A stretch of DNA of 64,000 nt from Candidatus Eremiobacterota bacterium (GCA_019235885.1 JAFAKB010000076.1:1-64000); one strand, 5' to 3'. Counted from the first letter of the stretch, positions 25,768 to 34,581 are shown. Made by a program: numbers and translations. Notes: generated by a model from the letters alone, not told the origin.

Positions 25768-26933
25768 CAGGAAAAGAAGCTGACGACGCCGTCGATCACG
25801 CGCTCGATCGACCGTTCCGGCATGAGCGAGTGGAGCGGGAGCGTCACGACCTGCTCGACGACGCGCTCGGTCACCGGCAGCTCGGCGCGGCGCGCGCCCG
25901 CGAAGTACGTGTGCTTGTGGACCGGCACGAAGTGAATGCCGCAGTCGACGCCGCGGGCGGAGAGGTGCTCGATCAGCGCCTCGCGCCGGCCGCCGAGCAC
26001 GCGCAAACTGTAGATGAACGGCGAGACGTCCGAGTAATCGCGGCGCAGGACGCGCACGCCGGGCAGCCCGTCGAATGCGGCGGAGTAGCGCTCGCACACC
26101 GCGCGCCGGCTGGCGATGAACTCGTCGACCCGCTTGATCTGCGAGACGCCGACGCTCGCCATGACGTTGGTCAGGTGATAGCGATAGCCTTCGCTGACGA
26201 CGTCGTAGTCCCAGGCGCGCTTGTTCTGATAGCGTAGCGTCGTGTCTTTGTCGACGCCGAGCAGCCGCAGCTTCTGCAGGCGCTCGTACTCCGCGCGGTG
26301 CGGTGTCACCACGCAGCCGCCGTCGACCGACGTGATGATCTTGACCGGGTCGAAGGAGAAGAACTGCACGTCGCCGCCGCTGCCGATCTTCGCGCCCTCA
26401 ACGGTCGAGCCGAAGGCGTGGCAAGCGTCCTCGATCACGCGCAGCCCGTACTGCTTCGCCAGCGCGTAGACGTCGTCGATCGCGCACGGCATCCCCGCGA
26501 AGTGCAGCGGAACGATCGCCTTCGTGCGCGGCGTGATCAGGGATTCGGCCGAGGCGACGTCGACTCCGAGATCGTCGTCGCGGATGTCGCACATCACGAC
26601 CTCCGCGCCGGTCGCGCGGATCGCCTGGTGGTCGGCGACGTAGTTGAACGAGGGGGTGATCACCTCGTCGCCGGGCCGGATCCCGGCCGCGAGCAGCGCG
26701 ACGTGCAGCGCCGAGGTCCCGGTGTTCGTGCAGACCACGTATCTGTCTTGGAGACCGAGATAGCGAGCGATCCGTTCCTCGAACTCTTTAGTCGTCGCGC
26801 CCATGCCGAGCCAGCCCACGTCGAGCGCGTCGGTGAGGTGCTTGAGGGTGTCGACGCCGACGTACGGGACGAAGACGGGGACACGCGCGTCCGACGACGC
26901 CGGGGGGACCGGCGGGCGGTCGAGGACGTTCAT
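25767..26933 (-). CDS. DegT/DnrJ/EryC1/StrS family PLP aminotransferase
   Basis: 388 aa. Fold-type I sugar aminotransferase: GWLGMGATTKEFEERIARYLG, TGTSALHVALLAAGIRPGDEVITPSFNYVA, IEDACHAFGST. The PLP-binding lysine is present in FFSFDPVKIITSVDGG, so this is an aminotransferase and not a His-containing ColD/RfbH dehydrase. It likely aminates the keto-deoxysugar made by RfbG. The start lies only 20 bp from the divergent gene at 26954, so control regions must overlap coding DNA. Confidence 0.92.
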   Translation of the reverse strand: MNVLDRPPVPPASSDARVPVFVPYVGVDTLKHLTDALDVGWLGMGATTKEFEERIARYLGLQDRYVVCTNTGTSALHVALLAAGIRPGDEVITPSFNYVADHQAIRATGAEVVMCDIRDDDLGVDVASAESLITPRTKAIVPLHFAGMPCAIDDVYALAKQYGLRVIEDACHAFGSTVEGAKIGSGGDVQFFSFDPVKIITSVDGGCVVTPHRAEYERLQKLRLLGVDKDTTLRYQNKRAWDYDVVSEGYRYHLTNVMASVGVSQIKRVDEFIASRRAVCERYSAAFDGLPGVRVLRRDYSDVSPFIYSLRVLGGRREALIEHLSARGVDCGIHFVPVHKHTYFAGARRAELPVTERVVEQVVTLPLHSLMPERSIERVIDGVVSFFS

Positions 26934-26953
26934 GCTATTGTTCGAGGCCTCCG

Positions 26954-27748
26954 TTGACGAATACCTTATCGGTGAGTGAGTTGGCGAGCTTGAGCGCGCC
27001 GGACGTCGACGCGGGCCGCGATCCGCACGATCCGAAGGACCCTGCGCTGCTGAAAAAGATGGGCGCCGATCCCGAGGTGCGCGCCGCGTGGAAGCGCGCC
27101 TTCGACCTGATCGCGCCCTACCGCTACGCGTACAACTGGTCCTGGCTCGGCCGCCCGGCGATTCAGTTTCCGCAGGACCTGGTCGCGCTGCAGGAGATCA
27201 TCTGGCGCACCAAGCCTGAGGTGATCGTCGAGACGGGGATCGCGCACGGCGGCTCGCTCGTCTTCTCGGCTTCCATGCTGGCGCTGCTCGGCGGCGAGCG
27301 CGAAGCGATCGGCATCGACGTCGACATCCGCCCGCACAACCGCGCCGCGATCGAAGCGCACCCGCTCGCCTCGCGCATCACGATGTTCGAAGGCTCGTCG
27401 GTCGACGAAGCGCTGGCAGCGCGCGTGCGCGAGCGCGTCGCCGGGCGCAATGCGATGGTCGTGCTCGACTCGAACCACACCGCCGACCACGTCGCGCGCG
27501 AGCTCGCGCTGTACTCGCTGCTGGTCCGCGCCGGTTTCTTCCTGGTCGTGATGGACACGGCGGTCGAGTACGCCGATCCGGCCTCGATCGTCGACCGGCC
27601 GTGGGGTCCGGGGAACAACCCGATGACCGCGGTCGACGCGTTCCTGGCGCGCGAGTCGCGCTTCGTCGTCGACGAAGAGTACGACGCCAAGCTGTTGTTC
27701 ACGGTCGCGCCGCGCGGCTATTTGCGCGCAACGCGGGATCCGGGTTAG
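26954..27748 (+). CDS. Cephalosporin hydroxylase/rhamnosyl O-methyltransferase (CmcI) family protein
   Basis: 264 aa, TTG start (GTG at 26972 is an alternative). CmcI-type SAM fold: FPQDLVALQEIIWRTKPEVIVETGIAHGGSLVFSASMLALLGG, GIDVDIRPHNRAAIEAHPL, VLDSNHTADHVARELALYSLLVRAGFFLVVMDT. Members in polysaccharide loci are thought to methylate sugars. It heads a plus-strand run of five tightly packed genes. Confidence 0.85.
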   Translation: MTNTLSVSELASLSAPDVDAGRDPHDPKDPALLKKMGADPEVRAAWKRAFDLIAPYRYAYNWSWLGRPAIQFPQDLVALQEIIWRTKPEVIVETGIAHGGSLVFSASMLALLGGEREAIGIDVDIRPHNRAAIEAHPLASRITMFEGSSVDEALAARVRERVAGRNAMVVLDSNHTADHVARELALYSLLVRAGFFLVVMDTAVEYADPASIVDRPWGPGNNPMTAVDAFLARESRFVVDEEYDAKLLFTVAPRGYLRATRDPG

Positions 27749-27749
27749 C

Positions 27750-28253
27750 ATGACGAACTGCCGGCCGCCGCGCGAGGCGGACGTCCCGGCGCTGGCCGAG
27801 ATTCGCAACGACCTCGCCACGCAGTACGCGCTGCTGGCCTCGCCGCGCCCGAACACGCTCGACGACGTGCGCGCGTGGATCGGCCGCCGCACCGCCGACC
27901 CCGCCGCCCTGTTCCACGTCGTTGCCGACGAGACCGACGCCGCGGTCGGCTTTACGCAAGTCGTCGGGATCGACGACGAGAACCGGCACGGCGCCTTCGG
28001 CATCGCGATCGACCGCCGCCACCGCGGACGCGGCCACGGCCGGGCCGCACTCGAGCACGCGTTCGCCGCCGCGCGCGCCGACGGGCGGCTCGACAAGCTC
28101 GTGCTTCAGGTCGCCGCCGACAACGAGCGCGCGCTGGCGCTGTACCGCGCCGCCGGCTTTCGGGAGGTCGGCGTGCACCGCCGCCACTACCGCGCGCCGG
28201 ACGGCTGGCACGACGTCGCGGTGATGGAGTGCTTCCTGGTGGCGCAGCCGTGA
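27750..28253 (+). CDS. GNAT family N-acetyltransferase
   Basis: 167 aa, ATG one base after the upstream stop. GNAT core: FGIAIDRRHRGRGHGRAALEHAFAAA (acetyl-CoA R-x-x-G-x-G/A) and LQVAADNERALALYRAAGFREVG. In this locus it may acetylate the amino-sugar from the DegT enzyme (inference). It overlaps the WbqC-like gene by GTGA. Confidence 0.85.
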   Translation: MTNCRPPREADVPALAEIRNDLATQYALLASPRPNTLDDVRAWIGRRTADPAALFHVVADETDAAVGFTQVVGIDDENRHGAFGIAIDRRHRGRGHGRAALEHAFAAARADGRLDKLVLQVAADNERALALYRAAGFREVGVHRRHYRAPDGWHDVAVMECFLVAQP

Positions 28254-28975
28254 AAACCGTCGTCATCATGCAGCCGCAGCTCTTCCCGTGGCGCGGGCTG
28301 TTCGAGCAGATCCGGCTCGCCGACGAGTTCGTGCACCTCGACGACGCGCAGTTCCAGAAGGGCGGTTTCACCAACCGCGTCCAGATCAAGACCGCGGCCG
28401 GCTCGCAGTGGCTGACCGCGCCGGTGCTGCGCGACGGTCTGCCGCCGATCGCCGACTGCGAGCTCGACTACAAGACGCCCTGGCGCGAGAAGCACCTGCG
28501 CACGCTGCGCAACGCGTACGCGCGCGCACCGTTCCTGAATCCGATGATCGCGCTGGTCGAGCGCGTCTACGCGGAGCGCCCGCGCACGATCGCGCAGCTC
28601 GACATCGCCGGCATCGAGAGCGTGTGCGACTTCCTCGGGCTGCGGCCGCGCTTCTCGCGCGCGTCCGCTACGCCGGCACGCGGCAAGAGCACCGCGCGCG
28701 TGGCCGAGCTGCTGCGCGCGCACGGCGCGACGCGCTACGTGACGGGGTTGGGCGCGCTGAACTATCTCGACGAACCGTCGCTCGCCGCCGAAGGCGTGCG
28801 CGTCGAGGTGATGGCGTACCGGCGTACGCCGTACCCGCAGTTGCACGGCGTCTTCGACCCGCACGTCTCGGTGCTCGACCTGATCGCAAACGCCGGGCCG
28901 CAGTCCGCTGCTTTTCTCGACTCCGAAGCCGTCCCGTGGGGACGCGCCGTCCGCCCCGAGGCCTCCGCATGCTAA
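28250..28975 (+). CDS. WbqC-like family protein
   Basis: 241 aa from the GTG at 28250. It matches the WbqC family: VVIMQPQLFPWRGLFEQIRLADEFVHLDDAQFQKGGFTNRVQIKT, then TPWREKHLRTLRNAYARAPF, and later RYVTGLGALNYLDEPSLAAEGVRVEVMAYRRTPYPQL. The family occurs in O-antigen and glycan clusters; its biochemical role is not settled. It overlaps the PhyH-like gene by 7 bp. Confidence 0.88.
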   Translation: MKTVVIMQPQLFPWRGLFEQIRLADEFVHLDDAQFQKGGFTNRVQIKTAAGSQWLTAPVLRDGLPPIADCELDYKTPWREKHLRTLRNAYARAPFLNPMIALVERVYAERPRTIAQLDIAGIESVCDFLGLRPRFSRASATPARGKSTARVAELLRAHGATRYVTGLGALNYLDEPSLAAEGVRVEVMAYRRTPYPQLHGVFDPHVSVLDLIANAGPQSAAFLDSEAVPWGRAVRPEASAC

Positions 28976-29841
28976 CTTCTCTCCGCCCGCTCGTCGACGA
29001 CGCCAAAGCCGCGTTCGAGCGCGACGGCTTCGTCGTACTGCGCGGCCTGCTCGACGTCGAGCGCGACGTGCGGCCGCTGCAGGCCGACCTGGGCCGCCTG
29101 ATCCAGCGCAGCGCGCGGGTGCTGGGCGAAGAGCACCTGATCCCCGGCAATCCCGACGAGTTCGACCGCGGCTTCATCGAGCTGGTGGCGCGCCATCCGC
29201 GCGCGAGCGGGCTCGTCTACGACATGGCCAAAGCGCTGATCCCGTTCGCGCGGCTGTGCGTGCACGAGCGGATCGTCGGCGCGTTCTGCGCGCTGCGCGG
29301 CGCGGAGCTGGCCGGCTCGGCGGAGCAGATGTGCGGGGTGCGCATCGACCGTCCCGACAACCGCTTCCGCAGTCCCTGGCACCAGGAGTTTCCCTCGCTC
29401 TTTCGCAGCCTCGAAGGGATCACGTTCTGGACGCCGCTCGTGCCGATGACGGCAGAGATGGGGCCCGTGCTGCTCTCTCGCGGCTCGCACCGCGACGGCG
29501 TGCACCGCATCGACGCCGGCGAGGGCACCGAGGCGGAGATGGCCGCCGGCGGCTACGAGAACTTCCGCATCGAGCGCGAGGACGAGGTGCTCGCCCGGCA
29601 CGAGATCGTCGCGCCGCTGGTTGCGATGGGCGACGTCGTCGCGCTGGATTTTCTCACCTTGCACCGCTCGGGGATCAACCGCTCGCGGCGCACGCGGTGG
29701 TCGGCGCAGATGCGGCTGATGAACTTCGACGACCCGGTCGGCATCGCGCTCGGCTGGACCGGCGGGATCAAGTCGGGCAAGACGATCGGGGACATCAACG
29801 CGCTGATCGACCGCGCCAACGCCGTCGTGGCGGCGTCGTGA
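28969..29841 (+). CDS. PhyH-type Fe(II)/2-oxoglutarate dioxygenase
   Basis: 290 aa. Iron-binding His-x-Glu in SPWHQEFPS and distal His in LTLHRSGINRS, with Arg residues after it for 2-oxoglutarate. N-terminal AKAAFERDGFVVLRGLLD is typical of PhyH proteins. It may hydroxylate a sugar or acyl substituent of the glycan made by this locus (inference). It is coupled to the following methyltransferase by GTGA. Confidence 0.85.
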   Translation: MLTSLRPLVDDAKAAFERDGFVVLRGLLDVERDVRPLQADLGRLIQRSARVLGEEHLIPGNPDEFDRGFIELVARHPRASGLVYDMAKALIPFARLCVHERIVGAFCALRGAELAGSAEQMCGVRIDRPDNRFRSPWHQEFPSLFRSLEGITFWTPLVPMTAEMGPVLLSRGSHRDGVHRIDAGEGTEAEMAAGGYENFRIEREDEVLARHEIVAPLVAMGDVVALDFLTLHRSGINRSRRTRWSAQMRLMNFDDPVGIALGWTGGIKSGKTIGDINALIDRANAVVAAS

Positions 29842-31013
29842 GCGCGGTCGCCATGTCGGTCGCGTGCAACGTCTGCGGGGCGCCGGTTGGTGCGCCGCTG
29901 TACCGCAACGACGGCACCGGCTCGATCACCTCGCTCGCGAAGCCGTTCGCCGGACCGACGGTCGTCTACCAGTGCCCGGCTTGCGCGCACCTGCAGACGC
30001 CGCCGCTGGAAGACATCGGCAGCTACTACGACACCCACTACAACGTGCGCGCCGAGAGCGAGGACGCCGACGACCTCTACGCGCTGCGCGACGGAAGGCC
30101 CGTGTACCGCACGGAGCACCAAGCCGCCGAAGCGCTCGCGAAGCTGGCGCTCGCGCGCGGTGCGCGCGTCCTCGACTACGGCTGCGGCAAGGCGCGCACG
30201 CTGCGCCACATGGTCGCCGCGCGGCCCGACCTGCGGCCCGCGGTGTTCGACGTCAGCGACGCCTACCGCCGCTTCTGGGACGAGTTCGTTCCGCGCGCCG
30301 AACAGGCCGCGTACGCGGCGCCGCCGAGCTGGGAGGCCCGTTTCGACGTCGTGCTGACGTTCTACGCGCTCGAGCACGTCGCCGACCCGCGCGCGTTTCT
30401 CGCCGGCATTCACCGCCTGCTCAAGCCCGGCGGCCGGATCCATCTCGTCATCCCGAACGTGCGGCGCAACGCGGGCGACCTGATCGTGGTCGATCACGTC
30501 AACCACTTCATGCCGACCTCGCTGCGGCTGATCTTCGCGCTCGAAGGCTTCGACGACGTGACGATCGACGAGGAGTCGAACACCGCCGCATACGTGGTGA
30601 ACGCGCGCCGCGCGCTGAGCGGGCCCGATCCTGCGAGCGTGAACGACGCGCCGGCCCTCGCCGCCGCGCTCGGCGAGGCGCGCGCAACGGCCGGCTTCTG
30701 GTCCGGCGCGCGCACGCGGATCGCCGCGTTCGAGCAGCGCGTGCGCGGCCGCCGCGCCGCGATCTACGGCAGCGGTTTCTACGGCGTGTTCATCGCCAGC
30801 GCGCTCGCCGACCGTGCGAGCCTTGCCTACTTTCTCGACCGCAACCCGCATCAGCAGCAGAAGCGCATCTTCGATCGCGCCGTGCTTGCGCCCGACGCGG
30901 TCGGCGACGACGTCGAAGTCGTGTACGCCGGACTGAATCCCGCCGGCGCGCGCGAGATCATCGCGGGCGTGCCGGCGCTGCGCACGCGCGAACGCGAGCT
31001 GTTCTTTCTCTGA
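29838..31013 (+). CDS. Class I SAM-dependent methyltransferase with N-terminal zinc-binding module
   Basis: 391 aa from the GTG at 29838. CNVCGAP...YQCPACAHLQTPP is a four-Cys zinc site. SAM motif I is VLDYGCGKARTLRHM. VLTFYALEHVADPRAFLAGIHRLLKPGGRIHLVIPN is the classic post-motif region. The C-terminal AAIYGSGFYGVFIASAL resembles a Rossmann segment, as in sugar C-methyltransferases. It ends the plus-strand glycan operon. Confidence 0.85.
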   Translation: MSAVAMSVACNVCGAPVGAPLYRNDGTGSITSLAKPFAGPTVVYQCPACAHLQTPPLEDIGSYYDTHYNVRAESEDADDLYALRDGRPVYRTEHQAAEALAKLALARGARVLDYGCGKARTLRHMVAARPDLRPAVFDVSDAYRRFWDEFVPRAEQAAYAAPPSWEARFDVVLTFYALEHVADPRAFLAGIHRLLKPGGRIHLVIPNVRRNAGDLIVVDHVNHFMPTSLRLIFALEGFDDVTIDEESNTAAYVVNARRALSGPDPASVNDAPALAAALGEARATAGFWSGARTRIAAFEQRVRGRRAAIYGSGFYGVFIASALADRASLAYFLDRNPHQQQKRIFDRAVLAPDAVGDDVEVVYAGLNPAGAREIIAGVPALRTRERELFFL

Positions 31014-31077
31014 ACGCGCTCGCCTGAGCGCGAAGGCGACGTAGACGACCGATGCGCCGGATTTGTAATCCTTCCGC

Positions 31078-31105
31078 TAAAGTTTGGACGCGACCGCGTC
31101 GAAAG
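31078..31105 (+). promoter_or_regulatory. Candidate sigma-28-like promoter for the LamG lipoprotein
   Basis: TAAAGTTT (31078-31085, a perfect consensus -35) and GTCGAAAG (31098-31105) with a TAAA-to-GTCG spacer of 16 nt, as at the flagellin and flaG candidates. The -10 match is imperfect (5 of 8). Confidence 0.35.
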
Positions 31106-31148
31106 CTCGGGTAGTTCAATACTCGTCAAGCTCTCGGGGGTAGCTTTC

Positions 31149-32045
31149 ATGTCCTTACGATTCATGCAAGCGTGTGCGTTGCTCTGCGCCACGCTCGCTT
31201 TGGCGGCCGGCTGTGCCGGACGATCCGTATCGCGCGGCGCGGTGCCTGCCGCGCACGATCGCCAGGTGCGCACCGTCTTCATTCATCCGCCGTACGACAC
31301 GGCGGTGCTCGCACTCTCTCCCTATGCTTACTATCGCCTCGACGAGACGAGCGGGACCATCGCGCACGACGCGTCCGGGAACGGCCGCGACGGAACCTAC
31401 AAAGGGACGAGCGGAACGGACTACCTGCTCGGCCAGACGGCGGTCGTCCCCGATTTCACGTACTCTGCCGACGTGTTCGCGACGAATCCCGGGGCGCCGA
31501 AGGTGGCGCTGCCCTCGATGAGCCTGGGTTCGAACGGTTACACCTGGCAAAGTGACTTCTCGGTGGCGCTGTGGGCGCAGCCGGACTCTTCGCAGCTCTC
31601 GCAAGCCGCCGCCGCAGTCGAGATCAACGACTACTACTTCGGCCAAGGCGGCGCGAACGGCACGACGTCGACGACGCCGTACATGGGCGTTTATCCGGTC
31701 GCGAACTGGCCGGCCACGCCGACGACGTTCGCCGACGGAAAGGCGCACTTTCTCGCCGAGACCGTCCATCGCAACACGAGCGGAACCTGCGACCTGACGC
31801 TCTATGCGGACGGCTCGGCGGTCGAGTCGGTGACCGGCACCGAATGCTCGGGCGGGAGCCACATCGTGTACAGCACGAATTCGGGAATTGGTGGCCGCGT
31901 CTCGTACGACGCCGGCGCGGGCGGATACTTCGGCGGAATCGGCGGCGTCGCGATCTTCGCGAGCGCCCTGACGGCCGCTCAGATCTCCGACCTTTATACC
32001 GGCGCGACGCCGACGCCGACCCCGACTCCGACGCCGACGCCATAA
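31149..32045 (+). CDS. Lipoprotein with one LamG/concanavalin-like domain
   Basis: 298 aa. Signal peptide with lipobox LAAGC (Cys22). One LamG-type jelly-roll: SPYAYYRLDETSGTIAHDASGNGRDGTY near residues 56-82, then DFSVALWAQPD and GIGGVAIFASALTAAQISDLYTGA before a TP-repeat tail. The repeat unit is the same as in the next gene. Surface binding or adhesion is likely but unproved. The Shine-Dalgarno region CTCGGGGGTAGCT is nearly the same as in front of 32151. Confidence 0.85.
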   Translation: MSLRFMQACALLCATLALAAGCAGRSVSRGAVPAAHDRQVRTVFIHPPYDTAVLALSPYAYYRLDETSGTIAHDASGNGRDGTYKGTSGTDYLLGQTAVVPDFTYSADVFATNPGAPKVALPSMSLGSNGYTWQSDFSVALWAQPDSSQLSQAAAAVEINDYYFGQGGANGTTSTTPYMGVYPVANWPATPTTFADGKAHFLAETVHRNTSGTCDLTLYADGSAVESVTGTECSGGSHIVYSTNSGIGGRVSYDAGAGGYFGGIGGVAIFASALTAAQISDLYTGATPTPTPTPTPTP

Positions 32046-32065
32046 AGCCGAGGCGAAGTGATCGA

Positions 32066-32093
32066 GCGCGCTCATTCACCGGAATGAGCGCGC
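32066..32093 (+). terminator. Strong hairpin between the two LamG genes
   Basis: GCGCGCTCATTC pairs with GAATGAGCGCGC (12 bp) around ACCG. No T-tract follows, so it may act as a 3'-end stabiliser, a Rho-assisted terminator or an attenuator. Confidence 0.5.
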
Positions 32094-32150
32094 CGACACG
32101 GCGGCGAACGCCGCCGCGACAATCACATCAATGCTTTCGGGGGTAGCTCA

Positions 32151-34508
32151 ATGATCACACGTCTTCAAGCGTGTGCTGTTTTCTGCGCGGTGCTGGCGTT
32201 CGCCGTCGGCTGCTCGTCGCGACCAGGTTCGCAAAGCGTCTTGCCCGACGGCGGGGCACGGCACGTCAAGACCGTCTTCATCCCGCCGTACGACACGGCC
32301 GTGCTCGCGCTCTCGCCGTACGCATACTACAAGCTCGACGAAGCAAGTGGAACCGTCGCGTACGACTCGTCGGGCAACCATCGCGACGGAACGTATCAAG
32401 GCACGAGCGGAACGCACTATCTGCTCGGACAACCGCCGGTCGTTCCGGGTTACACCCGTTCGGTTCAGGTCTACGCCGCGAACCCCGGCGGGCCGAAAGT
32501 CTCGCTGCCGGCGCCGGTGAACTTGGGCTCGAGCACGACGGCTTGGGTCAGCGATTTCACCGTCGCGGCGTGGGTCAAACCCGATCCGTCGCAGCTCTCG
32601 CAGCTCAGCGCGGCGCTCGAGATCAACGGGTATTACATGGGCGAGTCCGGCGGCTCGAGCGGCACGTCGGGGACGGTGCCCTACATGGGTGGTTACGTGA
32701 ACGGCGGCGAGTACTTCTCGAGCGCCGGCACGTTCGCCGACGGCAAAGCGCATTTTCTGACCCAAACCGTGCACTATAATGCGAGCGGCTACTGCGACTT
32801 GAACCTGTACGTCGACGGCGCGCTCGCGAAGAGCGCACCGAGCACGCGCTGCGCGGGCGGCCCGCTCAACGGCGGAATCGGCTCGCGGCTCGATCCGACG
32901 TCCGGTTCGCTCGGATTCTTCGGCGAGATCGGCGGCGTTGCGCTGTTCTCGAAGGTGCTGACGGCGACGCAGATCGCAAACCTCTATGCGCCGCCGCCCC
33001 CGCCTTCGCCGCCGCCGACTCCCGCGCCGGGTTACGAAACCGCGGTGAGCGCGCTGTCACCGTACGCGTACTACCGCCTCGACGAGACGAGCGGAACGGT
33101 CGCGAACGACATCTCGGGGAACGGCCGAAACGGCACGTATCAAGGAACGAGCGGAACGCACTACCTGCTCGGGCAGACCAGCATCGTTCCCGGCGTGGCG
33201 TACTCGGCGAAGTTCTTCAGCGCGAACCCGGGCCAGCCGAAGGTCTCGATCCCGTCGGTCGCGCTGGCGTCGAACGGTTCGACCTGGCAGAGCGACTTCA
33301 GCGTCATGCTGTGGGCGAAGCCCGATCCCTCGCAGCTTGCGCAGACCAACGACGTCGTGGAGATCAACGACTACTACATCGGTCAAGGCGCCGTCGGACC
33401 GGTCAACAGCACGAGCCCGTACATGGGCGCCGAACCAACCGGGAACTGGTACGCGACGAGCGGCCCGAACTTCGGCGACGGCAACGCGCACCTTCTGGCG
33501 ATGACGGTCCACCGCAACACGAGCGGGACCTGCGATCTGTACTTGTACATCGACGCGACGCAGGTGCAGAGCGCGACGGGAACGGCGTGCACCGGTGCCA
33601 ACTCGATCGTCTCGAGCACCAACGCCGGGATCGGCGCGCGCGTCGACTGGTCGTCCGGTTTCGCCGGATACTTCGGCGAGATCGGCGGCGTCGCGATCTT
33701 CTCGAGCGCGCTGACCGCGGCGCAGATCTCGAACGTCTACAACGGCGCGACGCCCCCGCCGAGCCCGACGCCGACGCCCGCGCCGTACGACGCCAAAGTG
33801 CTCTCGTACTCGCCGTACGCGTACTACCGTCTCACCGAGACGAGCGGAACGGTCGCCGCCGACGCGTCCGGAAACGGCCGCGACGGAACCTACCAAGGGA
33901 CGCCGGGGACGCACTACCAGCTCGGTGCGACCAGCATCGTGCCGGGGTTCAGCTCGGCGCTGAAGGTGTTCAGCGCCAACCCGGGCCAGCCGAAGGTCTC
34001 GATCCCCTCGGTCCCGCTGGCGTCGAACGGCTCGACGTGGCAGAGCGACTTCACGGTGTCGCTCTGGGCGAAGCCGGATCCGAGCCAGCCCGCGCAGACG
34101 AACGACGTCGTCGAAGTCAACGACTACTACATCGGACAAGGCGCGGTCGGGCCCGTCAACAGCACGAGCCCGTACATGGGCGCGGAGCCAACCGGGAACT
34201 GGTACGCGACGAGCGGCCCCAACTTCTCGGACGGCAACGCTCATCTGCTCGCGCTGACGGTCGGCCGGAACTCGGGCGGGACTTGCGACCTGGTCCTCTA
34301 CATTGACGGCACCGCCGTGCAGAGCGCATCGGGGACGGCCTGCACCGGCGCGAACTCGATCGTGTCGAGCACGAATGCGGGGATCGGCGCGCGGGTCGAT
34401 TGGACCTCGGGCTTCGCCGGTTACTTCGGCGAGCTCTCGGGCGTGGCAATCTTCAGCCGGGTGCTGAGCTCGACCGAGGTGCAGTCGCTGTACACCGGGG
34501 TCCCGTAG
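32151..34508 (+). CDS. Lipoprotein with three tandem LamG-type domains
   Basis: 785 aa. Signal peptide with lipobox FAVGC (Cys21). Three jelly-roll units begin at about residues 50, 293 and 544, each with SPYAYY(K/R)L-x-E-x-SGT and ending in (G/S)VA(I/L)F. They are separated by PP/SP/TP-rich linkers (near 281-292 and 533-543). Units two and three are almost identical over long stretches, including the INDYYIGQGAVGPVNSTSPY segment. The architecture suits a cell-surface sugar- or protein-binding rod. It probably arose by duplication of the single-domain gene next to it. Confidence 0.88.
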   Translation: MITRLQACAVFCAVLAFAVGCSSRPGSQSVLPDGGARHVKTVFIPPYDTAVLALSPYAYYKLDEASGTVAYDSSGNHRDGTYQGTSGTHYLLGQPPVVPGYTRSVQVYAANPGGPKVSLPAPVNLGSSTTAWVSDFTVAAWVKPDPSQLSQLSAALEINGYYMGESGGSSGTSGTVPYMGGYVNGGEYFSSAGTFADGKAHFLTQTVHYNASGYCDLNLYVDGALAKSAPSTRCAGGPLNGGIGSRLDPTSGSLGFFGEIGGVALFSKVLTATQIANLYAPPPPPSPPPTPAPGYETAVSALSPYAYYRLDETSGTVANDISGNGRNGTYQGTSGTHYLLGQTSIVPGVAYSAKFFSANPGQPKVSIPSVALASNGSTWQSDFSVMLWAKPDPSQLAQTNDVVEINDYYIGQGAVGPVNSTSPYMGAEPTGNWYATSGPNFGDGNAHLLAMTVHRNTSGTCDLYLYIDATQVQSATGTACTGANSIVSSTNAGIGARVDWSSGFAGYFGEIGGVAIFSSALTAAQISNVYNGATPPPSPTPTPAPYDAKVLSYSPYAYYRLTETSGTVAADASGNGRDGTYQGTPGTHYQLGATSIVPGFSSALKVFSANPGQPKVSIPSVPLASNGSTWQSDFTVSLWAKPDPSQPAQTNDVVEVNDYYIGQGAVGPVNSTSPYMGAEPTGNWYATSGPNFSDGNAHLLALTVGRNSGGTCDLVLYIDGTAVQSASGTACTGANSIVSSTNAGIGARVDWTSGFAGYFGELSGVAIFSRVLSSTEVQSLYTGVP
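33031..34505 (+). repeat. Tandem duplication of a ~740-bp LamG-coding unit
   Basis: The unit from 33031 to about 33782 is repeated from about 33783 to 34505 with high nucleotide similarity. For example, the stretch coding YIGQGAVGPVNSTSPYMGAEPTGNWYATSGPNF occurs in both. This indicates a fairly recent duplication and a possible site of copy-number change. Confidence 0.8.
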
Positions 34509-34529
34509 CCGAGCGCCTGCCAGGCTAAT

Positions 34530-34563
34530 CCCGGGGCCGGACCGGCTTTGGTCCGGCCCCGGG
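34530..34563 (+). terminator. 14-bp perfect GC hairpin terminator after LamG gene
   Basis: CCCGGGGCCGGACC (34530-34543) and GGTCCGGCCCCGGG (34550-34563) pair perfectly around GGCTTT. Only CTGTGTT follows, so the U-tract is poor. The rpsB promoter overlaps its right arm. Confidence 0.65.
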
Positions 34564-34575
34564 CTGTGTTATAAT
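34548..34575 (+). promoter_or_regulatory. sigma-70-type promoter of the rpsB operon
   Basis: TTGGTC (34548-34553), 16-bp spacer, TATAAT (34570-34575, perfect). A start near 34582 would give a leader of about 120 nt before rpsB. It is the clearest housekeeping promoter in the window. Confidence 0.75.
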
Positions 34576-34581
34576 GCGGGG

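Noticed and set aside
31018-31040. CGCTCGCCTGAGCG as a terminator after the methyltransferase
   Set aside because: The stem is only 5-6 bp and there is no T-tract.
32043-32065. TAAAG...ATCGAG as a sigma-28 promoter for the three-domain LamG gene
   Set aside because: The spacer is 14 rather than 16 nt and a strong hairpin lies directly downstream; judged chance.
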